DNA of 25,872 bases from positions 1 to 25,872 of the forward strand of contig JBLHWU010000079.1 of NCBI GenBank assembly GCA_047629355.1, in the 5' to 3' direction. The stretch is from CAYUNA01 sp047629355 (GTDB taxonomy: Bacteria; Bacteroidota; Bacteroidia; Chitinophagales; Saprospiraceae). The position numbers and the translations under genes are program-made. Below the pieces are notes generated by a model. It worked only from the letters and a program-made list of their open reading frames with translations, had not been told where the DNA came from and made no database searches. Below, one piece after another: positions 1 through 7,113 of this stretch (its first letter is position 1; each line of letters begins with the position of its first letter).

Positions 1-1780
1 GGTCATGTCCATCTTGTCCTAATTTAGCGACCATAATCCGTGGACGGCGACCTTCCAATTTGGCAAATTTATCAGATAAGTCTCGTGCTTTTTGAAAATC
101 TTCGTTCTTAGCAATTTCATTCATATAGGCGCCTTTAACCGTTCTTGTATTGGCTTTGTAGCGACCAAAATGCACTTCCAAAGCATCTGAAATTTCACCC
201 AAAGTCGCTCGCAATCGCGCCGCCTCAATCGCTGCTGTCAAGAGATTTCCTTCCGAACCAGCAATGTTTTCCAAGTTTTTCAAAGCTGCTTGAACGGCTA
301 CTTCGTCTCGTGTAGCTTTCATTTTTTCAATGCGGGCAATTTGCGATTTTCTAACCGCAGAATTGTCTACTTCTAAAGTATCTAACTGTTCTTGTTCCTC
401 GTCATTTTGAAAAATATTAACGCCAATAATTTTATCTAAACCGCTATCAATCCGCGCTTGTTTTCGCGCTGCTGCTTCCTCAATTCTTAATTTGGGCAAA
501 CCATTTTCAATCGCCTTCGCCATACCGCCCAATGCTTCGACTTCTTCAATCAACGCCCATGCTTTTTCGGCTATCTCCTTCGTCAAATACTCCACATAAT
601 AGGAGCCACCCCAAGGGTCAACCACTTTAGTAATATCGGTTTCTTGTTGTAAATATTTCTGGGTATCTCGCGCAATTTTAGCCGAGAAATCAGTTGGCAA
701 CGCAATCGCTTCATCCAACGAATTGGTATGCAAAGACTGCGTTCCACCCAAAGTCGCTGCCATCGCTTCAATCGCCGTCCGAGCAATATTATTAAAGGGG
801 TCTTGCGCCGTCAAACTCCAACCCGAAGTCTGACAATGCGTCCTCAAGGCCAATGATTTTGGATTGGTTGGATTGAATTGTTGAACGATTTTTGCCCACA
901 GCATCCGCGCCGCCCGCATCTTCGCAATTTCCATAAAATGATTCATGCCAATGCCCCAAAAGAAGGACAATCGTGGCGCGAAATCATCAATTTTCAAACC
1001 TGCTTTCATTCCCGTTCGAATGTATTCCAAACCATCCGCCAAGGTATACGCTAACTCGATATCTGCCGAAGCGCCTGCCTCGTGCATGTGGTAGCCACTA
1101 ATCGAAATGGAGTTGAATTTTGGGATATTCTGCGACGTATATTCAAAAATGTCACCGATGATGCGCATCGACGGTTGCGGTGGATATATATAGGTGTTTC
1201 TCACCATAAATTCCTTCAAAATATCGTTTTGAATCGTGCCGCTGAGTTTCGATTGGTCAACACCTTGTTCTTCCGCAGCGACAATAAAAAACGCCATAAT
1301 GGGCAAAACCGCGCCGTTCATCGTCATCGACACCGACATTTTATCCAATGGAATTTGGTCAAACAACAACTTCATATCTTCCACCGAATCAATCGCAACA
1401 CCTGCCATACCGACATCACCGGTCACCCGCGGATGGTCAGAATCATAACCTCGATGCGTCGCCAAATCAAAAGCAACCGATAATCCTTTTTGCCCTTGCG
1501 CCAGATTTCGACGGTAGAAGGCATTACTTTTTTCTGCCGTCGAAAACCCTGCATATTGCCGAATCGTCCACGGGCGCACGGCGTACATGGAACTGTATGG
1601 GCCACGCAGATTGGGTGCGATTCCTGCTACAAAATTGAGGTGGTTATAATCTTTGATGGTCTCCGCCGAGAGGGTAGCGGGAATGGGGATTTGTTCGGGG
1701 GTTGACCACGTTTTTTTAGATGTACTTTTTGGTTGAGGATTTCTTTGAAAGGGGATGGTTTTGAAATTTGGTTGTTGCAT
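1..1780 (-). CDS. mutB: Methylmalonyl-CoA mutase, large (catalytic) subunit, partial
   Basis: This enzyme converts (R)-methylmalonyl-CoA to succinyl-CoA using adenosylcobalamin, the last step of propionyl-CoA assimilation. My minus-strand translation from the ATG at 1778-1780 gives 593 residues before the window ends. The start reads MQQPNFKTIP. Family signatures follow in order: GPYSSMY, then RPWTIRQYAGFSTAEKSN, KGLSVAFDLATHRGYDSDHP, the active-site GYHMHEAGA, TQSLHTNSLDEA and VVDPWGGSYYVE. The last visible residues, VAKLGQDGHD, are the start of the cobalamin-binding motif (DxHxxG), so the TIM-barrel half is complete and most of the B12 domain lies outside the window. Full-length relatives have about 700 residues. 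The gene lies 19 bases downstream of the lipoprotein gene, probably in one transcript with the biotin carboxylase. Its small-subunit partner is normally the immediate neighbour but here lies about 3.1 kb away. Confidence 0.95.
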   Translation of the reverse strand, partial: MQQPNFKTIPFQRNPQPKSTSKKTWSTPEQIPIPATLSAETIKDYNHLNFVAGIAPNLRGPYSSMYAVRPWTIRQYAGFSTAEKSNAFYRRNLAQGQKGLSVAFDLATHRGYDSDHPRVTGDVGMAGVAIDSVEDMKLLFDQIPLDKMSVSMTMNGAVLPIMAFFIVAAEEQGVDQSKLSGTIQNDILKEFMVRNTYIYPPQPSMRIIGDIFEYTSQNIPKFNSISISGYHMHEAGASADIELAYTLADGLEYIRTGMKAGLKIDDFAPRLSFFWGIGMNHFMEIAKMRAARMLWAKIVQQFNPTNPKSLALRTHCQTSGWSLTAQDPFNNIARTAIEAMAATLGGTQSLHTNSLDEAIALPTDFSAKIARDTQKYLQQETDITKVVDPWGGSYYVEYLTKEIAEKAWALIEEVEALGGMAKAIENGLPKLRIEEAAARKQARIDSGLDKIIGVNIFQNDEEQEQLDTLEVDNSAVRKSQIARIEKMKATRDEVAVQAALKNLENIAGSEGNLLTAAIEAARLRATLGEISDALEVHFGRYKANTRTVKGAYMNEIAKNEDFQKARDLSDKFAKLEGRRPRIMVAKLGQDGHD

Positions 1781-1799
1781 TTATTGATTAGTTTTTTCT

Positions 1800-2699
1800 T
1801 TATTTATTCATTGTCTTTAAATCCTCATCAATTCGTTTATACAGTCCTAGCAAAATTTTATAATCATCCTCAACCCAACTACCTGAAGATGCTCCTTTGT
1901 ATTCTCCTGCTAACAAGTATTCTCGATAAAATTTACGAGCAATCATGGCTTGTTCTTCATTGAAAAAGTTAGCTATCCACTCTTCAGGAATGCGTTTTCG
2001 TTTGACAATTCCGATACCACCGTTATATATTTTGATAATGCCTTGGGAATGTTCAAAAGAGATGATATCAGAATCTCGTTCCATCGCCGCTTTCAAAATT
2101 AAGGTAACGTGCCGAACGTAATTTTTCAATCGAGTTTTTAATTCAACATCCGTTTCTTCGACAGTTGGCTTGATTCGCCATTGATTATTGTCTGGATAAA
2201 AAGGGTCGTCCTTATAATTTTCCAGCATCGTTTGAATCGCTTGAAATTTCATATTTCCAACACCTTCATAAATAACAGAAAGATAAGGTTTTCCTTTTTC
2301 ATCACTTAGATTAAGCAATGTTAGTGTATCCTTTATGCCATTCTTGTTGATTTCGATAGCAGTTTTATTTAAAATAATCCGCCATCTGCTTTGACTGAAT
2401 TTATAACCAATTAACTCGCTTACTGCTCCATTTGGAAAAAAGCACAGCATCAGCCCTTCTTCAACAAAAGCATTGTTTACGGCATCATTTAATAAAACAT
2501 CTGTTTCATTTTTTGCACCAGCTTCTAAGTCCACTTCTAAATCAATATTGGCTAATTTCCAAATTTGAGTCAACTGGTCTTGACTAATAATAGGCTCTTT
2601 TGCCGAGTTTTCTGAAGGACGCTCATTCCCGCAACTCAAACAAAATGGGATTATAAAAAACAGACTTAAAAAATAGGGAATGACTTTTTGCATTTTCAA
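1800..2699 (-). CDS. Putative lipoprotein of unknown function
   Basis: A 299-residue protein I do not recognise. The N-terminus has a lysine, a hydrophobic stretch (about residues 7-21) and FCLSCG, with Cys23 as a likely lipidation site. The residue at -3 is Cys rather than the usual Leu, so lipidation is plausible but not certain. The rest is soluble, acidic and rich in Asn, Glu and Lys, with no repeat and no second membrane segment. ATG at 2697-2699; a second ATG two codons downstream is equally possible. It sits 24 bases after the biotin carboxylase stop and 19 bases before mutB, so it is probably cotranscribed with them, though nothing in its sequence links it to propionyl-CoA metabolism. 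It is more AT-rich and less conserved in appearance than its neighbours and may be a later insertion between them. Confidence 0.7.
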   Translation of the reverse strand: MKMQKVIPYFLSLFFIIPFCLSCGNERPSENSAKEPIISQDQLTQIWKLANIDLEVDLEAGAKNETDVLLNDAVNNAFVEEGLMLCFFPNGAVSELIGYKFSQSRWRIILNKTAIEINKNGIKDTLTLLNLSDEKGKPYLSVIYEGVGNMKFQAIQTMLENYKDDPFYPDNNQWRIKPTVEETDVELKTRLKNYVRHVTLILKAAMERDSDIISFEHSQGIIKIYNGGIGIVKRKRIPEEWIANFFNEEQAMIARKFYREYLLAGEYKGASSGSWVEDDYKILLGLYKRIDEDLKTMNK

Positions 2700-2723
2700 T
2701 TTTATATTGGCAATAATTTACGG

Positions 2724-4196
2724 TTAAACCCGCGCCTCTTTCCATTGACTTTCCTCATGTTCCACCACTCTCAATCGCTTATTATCGGTTAAATACAACG
2801 CCAATCCAACTTTCGCCGCAATCGCCCGTTCCACCTTCCGATTCTCCAACATCTTCTCTGCCGAGTAATAATTCTTTACAAAATGCGTATCAAAATTCCC
2901 AGAAATAAAGGCTTCATGCTCGCACACAAATTTTCCAAAAGGTAAAGTTGTAGCGATGCCCTCTATTTTGTAATCTGCAATGGCTTGTTTCATTAGCTGA
3001 ATGGCTTCATCGCGAGTTTCACCATAGGTAATCAACTTGGCAATCATCGGGTCATAATAAATTGGAATTTCCATGCCCTGTTCGTACCCATCATCCAAGC
3101 GAACGCCTTTGCCGGTCGGTCGCTGATAAACGTTCAAAGTACCGACATTTGGCGAGAAATTATCCAAAGGATCTTCCGCATATACGCGAACTTCCAAGGC
3201 ATGACCTTTTATCTCTAAATCTTCTTGTTTGATGCTCAATTTTTCTCCTCTTGCCACTCGAATTTGCTGCTCTACCAAATCCACGCCCGTAATCAATTCC
3301 GAAACAGGATGCTCGACTTGAAGGCGTGTATTCATTTCTAAAAAGTAAAAATTAAGTTTTTCATCTAACAAAAATTCCACTGTTCCTGCACCCACATAAT
3401 CACAAGCTTTCGCTACTTTAACAGCTGCTTCGCCCATTTCTGCCCGCAATTCTGGCGTCAAAACTGCCGAAGGTGCTTCTTCTACAACTTTCTGATGCCG
3501 CCGTTGCACACTACATTCTCGTTCAAATAAATGCACCACATTTCCGTGCGTATCTGCTAAAACTTGAATCTCAATATGGCGAGGGGAATTCACATATTTT
3601 TCAATAAAAACCGACCCATCACCGAAGGCAGAAATCGCTTCACTAATCGCTCGCGCCATTTGCTCTGGTAATTCTTCGATATTATTAACGACGCGCATTC
3701 CTTTTCCACCACCGCCCGCAGAAGCTTTGATTAGAATCGGAAAACCAATTTCGCCCGCAATTTTCTGCGCCAAGGTCACATCCGTAATCGCTTCCTCAAT
3801 CCCTGGCACCATTGGAATATTATAGCTTTTGACTGCTTCTTTTGCCGCTAATTTGCTACCCATCACCCGTATTGCATGAGGACGTGGTCCGATAAAAGCA
3901 ATACCTGCATCTTCTGCCATCTGTGCAAAAACGGCATTTTCACTCAAAAAACCGTAACCTGGATGAATACCATCTGCGCCAGTTTGCTTAGCTGCGTCCA
4001 ATACCTTTTCCATGACCAAATAGGACTGGGAAGACGGCGCAGGGCCAAGCAATACGGCTTCATCCGCAAAGCGCACATGCGGCGCATTTCGGTCCGCTTC
4101 AGAGTAAACAGCGACTGTTTTGATGCCCATTTTTCGGGCAGTTCGCATGACGCGGAGGGCAATTTCGCCACGATTGGCTATGAGTATTTTTTTCAT
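2724..4196 (-). CDS. accC: Biotin carboxylase subunit of acetyl-/propionyl-CoA carboxylase
   Basis: This is the ATP-grasp enzyme that carboxylates biotin on a separate carrier protein with ATP and bicarbonate. I start it at the ATG at 4194-4196 (MKKILIANRGEIALRV), because the open frame upstream (to 4244) adds only a hydrophobic stretch outside the family. The protein is 490 residues, a little longer than E. coli AccC (449). The Rossmann-like N-terminal domain has HPGYGFLSEN. The glycine-rich ATP loop is ASAGGGGKGMR (about 158-168). The region ERECSVQRRHQKVVEEAP contains the bicarbonate/biotin-side Lys. FLEMNTRLQVEHPVSE (about 285-300) has the Glu, Asn and Arg of the active site. There is no fused biotinyl domain; the carrier is at 6211-6687. 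With mutA and mutB nearby, a role in propionyl-CoA carboxylation is likely, but acetyl-CoA carboxylation cannot be excluded because no carboxyltransferase gene is in the window. Confidence 0.93.
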   Translation of the reverse strand: MKKILIANRGEIALRVMRTARKMGIKTVAVYSEADRNAPHVRFADEAVLLGPAPSSQSYLVMEKVLDAAKQTGADGIHPGYGFLSENAVFAQMAEDAGIAFIGPRPHAIRVMGSKLAAKEAVKSYNIPMVPGIEEAITDVTLAQKIAGEIGFPILIKASAGGGGKGMRVVNNIEELPEQMARAISEAISAFGDGSVFIEKYVNSPRHIEIQVLADTHGNVVHLFERECSVQRRHQKVVEEAPSAVLTPELRAEMGEAAVKVAKACDYVGAGTVEFLLDEKLNFYFLEMNTRLQVEHPVSELITGVDLVEQQIRVARGEKLSIKQEDLEIKGHALEVRVYAEDPLDNFSPNVGTLNVYQRPTGKGVRLDDGYEQGMEIPIYYDPMIAKLITYGETRDEAIQLMKQAIADYKIEGIATTLPFGKFVCEHEAFISGNFDTHFVKNYYSAEKMLENRKVERAIAAKVGLALYLTDNKRLRVVEHEESQWKEARV

Positions 4197-4209
4197 AAAT
4201 ATTAATGTA

Positions 4210-4361
4210 AGTAAGGGTAAAATAATAACTCCGCCAACTACCAAGTATTTCTTTTTTCCTTATTTTCCACTTTTTAAACAGTCATTATGTAGAGATAATT
4301 CCTATTTAAAAAGAACAAAATAAACGTTGTTAGTTGGCGGACTTATTATTTTACCATTACT
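4210..4361. repeat. Long inverted repeat, MITE-like (31-bp arms, 90-nt loop)
   Basis: Positions 4210-4240 pair with 4331-4361 at 29 of 31 bases; the core arms 4216-4240 and 4331-4355 match at 24 of 25. Arm tips read GGTAAAATAATAA and end CCGCCAACTA toward the loop. The 90-base loop has no reading frame or second hairpin. The flanks next to the core arms agree at only 6 of 9 positions, so a target duplication is not demonstrated. It could be a worn MITE or a transcriptional signal between mutA and the biotin carboxylase gene. Confidence 0.7.
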
Positions 4362-4460
4362 AAGTGAAAACAATTTAATAAGTTGGTCATTTTGGAATAG
4401 TCATTTTTTGTTGGTTCTTTGATAAATCCAGTGAAATGCAAGTCTGTTCTTGTTGTGATA

Positions 4461-4600
4461 AAGGGATTTTGAGGGACAAAAATGGTTTTGCAAAAACCAT
4501 TTTTGTCCCTCAAAATCCTACCCGCGCTGGCGCAGGCAGCGCACACGGTGTTTTTCAAACTCTAAACTCTTACAATTTTTTCGCTTCTTAAAATTTAAGA
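4461..4600. repeat. Structured repeat, copy A (perfect 25-bp hairpin plus second hairpin)
   Basis: Positions 4465-4489 and 4493-4517 form a perfect 25-bp stem with loop GCA. A second stem follows at 4524-4529 and 4537-4542 (GCGCTG/CAGCGC, loop GCGCAGG). A conserved T-rich tail follows, including CTTACAATTTT. The same architecture, in the same orientation, recurs at 12236-12376 with different but still pairing stem bases. The conserved loops and covarying stems suggest a REP-like or RNA-structured element, not a simple terminator. Confidence 0.75.
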
Positions 4601-4601
4601 A

Positions 4602-4922
4602 TTACGCTGATTCCCTAACTTCGTTGCAACCATTCTCGTGCTCCCTTTGCCCAAATCCATGCCCGCCAAGCCAATTGGGAATAAATTTTAATGCTTTTTT
4701 AGCCCGTCGCCTTCCTTTATCAATTGGCAAACTTTGAGCCTCCAAAACTAAATCCAATGCCTTCCCTTCATCCGATAAATCTTTAGGCGCATTGGTAAAC
4801 ATTTGGTCTAAGGTTTTTCCTTACAAAGTTTTCAAAAATTTATTTAAGTCCTCTGGAGACTTAGCATTTTTCTCCTTGATAAGGTTCTGCAACATTCTAT
4901 GAAATTCATCAGGTAATGGCAT
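4602..4922 (-). pseudogene. Relic of a small helical (TPR-like?) protein gene
   Basis: From the ATG at 4920-4922 one frame reads MPLPDEFHRMLQNLIKEKNA and continues to KFLKTL. It then meets an in-frame TAA (4821-4823) and resumes in the same frame with GKTLDQMFTNAPKDLSDEGK, a run containing LPIDKGRRRAKKALKF, and then unrelated-looking residues to a stop at 4602. Reading through the stop gives a smooth amphipathic protein resembling the N-termini of TPR-type Bacteroidota proteins, so I take it as a decayed gene truncated at its 3' end near the copy A repeat. The start overlaps the stop of the mutase small subunit (TAATG). The family assignment is tentative; the in-frame stop and the lost C-terminus are visible directly. 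Confidence 0.55.
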
Positions 4923-6037
4923 TAAATTTTGTTTTTAAAATTATTCCATGTTTTTTCTCCCAGAACTTCCGTCAAATGCTCAATATAATAACTTCCCGCA
5001 CTCGGGTCAACCACTCTGTCAAAATAACTTTCCAATTGCATCAAATGCTGAATATTCAGAGCAATTCGCTGTCCAAATGCCGTTCCTTTTCCATCTTTAA
5101 ATTCATCAGAAGCATAAATATACAACCGACTTGCGCCACCAATCACGGCTGACATCGCTTGCGTGGTTGCTTTGATTTTATTGTAATTTTCGTCTTCCGT
5201 TTGAGTTGCTGTTGTTAAGTGAATTTCAATTGGTGAATCTGCTTCTATGCTTTCATCCCACGCTTTTAAGACTTGCTGCCACAACAATTTCAACGCTCGA
5301 ATTTTCGCAATATTTAAGAAATAGCTATCACTCAAAACCATCGAAAATTGAATAGTCGAATGCGCTTTTTTCAAATCAATTCCCGCATTATTTAATTGAA
5401 CTAAAACTTGATTGGCAGCCGTGATTGTCTGCGCCAATTCTTCGACAATCTCTTCTTTTCCTTGATAAAAGGGTAGGGCATTGATGGTCAAAAAACGACC
5501 TTTCGGGAGTTTTTTTATTGTATTTTTAAACTGCTCAAAATCTGAAATGTTATTGCCTTCAAATGAAAAGGAACAAGCGATTGCTGATAGACTTTGTCCT
5601 TTTTCCTCAATGAGTTTGATAAAATTGGCAGTAATTCGTTCCCAAGAGGCTTGATTTATTTTAAAATTGGTAGAAATCCATTCGTGCTGTATCTCCTTTA
5701 AAAGTAGGGTCAATTCTTCTTGATTCGGCGTTTTTTCTAATTCAAAACAAAGTGCATTGGCTCCGTTTTCCAAAGCATCTAGGGCCTCTTGATTGGCTAT
5801 TTTATAATCAACTACTTTTATTCGAGCACCCATTTCCCAAGTATTCGATTCCCGATTTTCTACAATTGGAGCAGGCAAATTTTCTAAATCTTCTGCATGT
5901 GCAAAAGGCGTAAAATTTAATGCCTCCGTCAATGCCCAATTCAAGCTATCCAAGGGTTTGCCTTTCAAGTCTTTTTCAACTTTAGCGAGCCATTCCGCTT
6001 TGGTTTTAGGTTGAAATCCTGAAAATAAGTTTTTCAT
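4922..6037 (-). CDS. mutA: Methylmalonyl-CoA mutase, small subunit (C-terminus appears shortened)
   Basis: This is the non-catalytic partner of the heterodimeric mutase. The start MKNLFSGFQPKTKAEWLAKV, with KGKPLDSLNW and TPFAHAEDLENLP, is typical of the small subunit. Near the end RVVDPSAGSYYIEHLTE matches VVDPWGGSYYVEYLTKE of the large subunit in this window. The protein stops only about 13 residues later (KTWNNFKNKI), at 371 residues. The large subunit continues through the last barrel helices and a B12 domain after the same motif, and small subunits of this family normally run to 450 residues or more. I see no frameshifted continuation; the downstream DNA is a gene relic. The 3' end therefore looks lost by rearrangement. 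Whether the protein still assembles is unknown. ATG at 6035-6037. Confidence 0.85.
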   Translation of the reverse strand: MKNLFSGFQPKTKAEWLAKVEKDLKGKPLDSLNWALTEALNFTPFAHAEDLENLPAPIVENRESNTWEMGARIKVVDYKIANQEALDALENGANALCFELEKTPNQEELTLLLKEIQHEWISTNFKINQASWERITANFIKLIEEKGQSLSAIACSFSFEGNNISDFEQFKNTIKKLPKGRFLTINALPFYQGKEEIVEELAQTITAANQVLVQLNNAGIDLKKAHSTIQFSMVLSDSYFLNIAKIRALKLLWQQVLKAWDESIEADSPIEIHLTTATQTEDENYNKIKATTQAMSAVIGGASRLYIYASDEFKDGKGTAFGQRIALNIQHLMQLESYFDRVVDPSAGSYYIEHLTEVLGEKTWNNFKNKI

Positions 6038-6210
6038 ATAATTAATTGATAATCAGCTACTTGTTTGCGATTTTTAAGAGTGCCTTTGAAAGATAGCTGG
6101 CATTTTGTTACCAAGAGGGACGGCACGCTGTACCTTGAAATTTGAAATTTAAGAACGAAGCATTCAATCAAAAATGTGCGCTCACCGTACGCCGTCAACC
6201 GTGCGCCGTT
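6038..6210. repeat. Spacer with short degenerate tandem repeat
   Basis: Between the carrier protein and mutA, the minus strand of about 6179-6210 holds two copies of a roughly 14-base unit (ACGGCGCACGGTTG, ACGGCGTACGGTGA). A related GGCACGCTGTACC lies at about 6122-6134. No gene is visible. The two genes are probably still one transcript. Confidence 0.45.
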
Positions 6211-6687
6211 TTATTCCATTTCAATCATCACTTGTCCTTTATCCACTGCCGCACCTTTCACAACTTCAATAGATTTCACGACGCCTTCGCCTTCCGCTTT
6301 CAAGACATTTTCCATCTTCATCGCCTCCAAAATTAACAGTTGGTCGCCCTTCTCAATCGCTTGTCCAGGTTCAACCAAAATATCCAAAATCAATCCCGGC
6401 ATTGGTGCTTTGATATTCTTCAATTTCTGTGCACCGCCTGTTGACAAGCCCATTTTTTTAACCAATTGGTCGTATTCATCCTCAATGTTAATTTCGTAAG
6501 GATTGCCATTGATTTCCAACGTCAATTTTTTATTGTCAAAATCAGTTTGGATAACGGAAATGTGGTAAGATTGGTTGTCTTGTAGGAGGTGCAAAGTTTT
6601 ATCTCCGTTTTCAATCAGATTCAAATCCTGAATATCTGCTCGGTTGAGGTCAAAAACTTGGTCGTCGATGTTGATTTTATAACTCAT
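6211..6687 (-). CDS. Biotin carboxyl carrier protein (acetyl-/propionyl-CoA carboxylase)
   Basis: This carrier shuttles carboxyl groups on a lysine-bound biotin between biotin carboxylase and the carboxyltransferase. I start it at the ATG at 6685-6687 (MSYKINIDDQVFDLNRADIQ), giving 158 residues; the longer frame adds eight unconserved residues. Residues 1-75 form a beta-rich N-terminal region. A short linker leads to the biotinyl domain (about 92-158): KAPMPGLILDILVEPGQAI, then LLILEAMKMEN with the biotinylated Lys124, and a C-terminal KGQVMIEME. The N-terminal region and AMKM context resemble carriers of Bacteroidota propionyl-CoA or methylmalonyl-CoA carboxylase systems. It is the first gene of the propionyl-CoA group on this strand, with a likely promoter at 6709-6716. 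Confidence 0.92.
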   Translation of the reverse strand: MSYKINIDDQVFDLNRADIQDLNLIENGDKTLHLLQDNQSYHISVIQTDFDNKKLTLEINGNPYEINIEDEYDQLVKKMGLSTGGAQKLKNIKAPMPGLILDILVEPGQAIEKGDQLLILEAMKMENVLKAEGEGVVKSIEVVKGAAVDKGQVMIEME

Positions 6688-6708
6688 AAGTTGAAGGTGT
6701 GTTTTGGG

Positions 6709-6716
6709 CAAAAGTA
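6709..6716 (-). promoter_or_regulatory. Candidate Bacteroidota -7 box for the carrier protein gene
   Basis: The minus strand reads TACTTTTG, fitting the TAnnTTTG -7 consensus, 22 bases before the ATG. I see no clear -33 TTG at the expected distance, so this is a candidate only. Confidence 0.4.
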
Positions 6717-6804
6717 CATTAAATTAGTATAATTCTCGCATATATTTTTTTTTAGAAAAACTTGGATTGTTTAAATAAATCGTTGCATGTTTAAAGAAAA
6801 TTAA

Positions 6805-6985
6805 ATGTTTTATGATAGAAAAAAAGAAACTATTTCTTCAGAAGAAATAAGCGAGATTATAGTGATTTTCCGATTATATGGGCAAAAAATCCTGACATTA
6901 TGGCACTTGCGGGAGTTTGGGAAGGGTAAAAATTAGATGCTAAAAAACTAGGACGGGAGGCTTGGGGAGAAACGGGAGGAAAAAG
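6805..6985 (+). pseudogene. Fragment of a small protein gene, possibly an antitoxin
   Basis: In the 6712-7113 gap the plus strand carries MFYDRKKETISSEEISEII in one frame. In another frame it carries AKNPDIMALAGVWEG, an in-frame TAA (6927-6929), then KLDAKKLGREAWG. Joined across one frameshift and one stop, this resembles the C-terminal part of small antitoxin-like proteins (NPDIM..LAG.WEG..L....AW). No toxin gene lies beside it. I rely on pattern memory for the family, so only the decayed coding look is reasonably supported. Confidence 0.3.
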
Positions 6986-7010
6986 TGAAAGAAGGGATTC
7001 TTGTCCAAAC

Positions 7011-7045
7011 AATTAAGGCGATTACTCGAAGTAATCGCCTTAATT
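7011..7045. terminator. Perfect 16-bp hairpin downstream of the ACAD gene
   Basis: Positions 7011-7026 and 7030-7045 are perfect complements (AATTAAGGCGATTACT, loop CGA). It lies about 70 bases beyond the stop of the minus-strand acyl-CoA dehydrogenase, where a terminator is expected. There is no strong T-run on the minus strand, so it may instead be a 3'-stabilising hairpin. Confidence 0.5.
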
Positions 7046-7113
7046 TATTCCTAAAATCAAACCCATTTCTCTATCAAATCTGACCTTTGACAGCAAAGCG
7101 TTCTGACTTCTTT

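Larger units (their letters stand above)
4197..4601. other. Non-coding spacer with two inverted-repeat elements
   Basis: No credible gene. The stretch holds a long inverted repeat (4210-4361) and the first copy of a structured hairpin repeat (about 4461-4600), both listed separately. Open frames here simply run through the palindromes. The BC/lipoprotein/mutB transcript should start in this gap, but I see no convincing TAnnTTTG box. Confidence 0.6.

Noticed and set aside
583..786. Minus-strand open frame of 67 residues
   Set aside because: It lies in another frame within the mutase large-subunit gene, whose full frame has strong family motifs throughout.
1..1780. Loss of the B12 domain in the mutase large subunit
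   Set aside because: The frame is open to base 1 and ends in GQDGHD, so the missing part is only cut by the window edge.
4346..4558. Minus-strand open frame of 70 residues
   Set aside because: It runs through the perfect palindrome and second hairpin of copy A; its residues reflect repeat sequence and no RNA-binding or membrane feature supports a gene.
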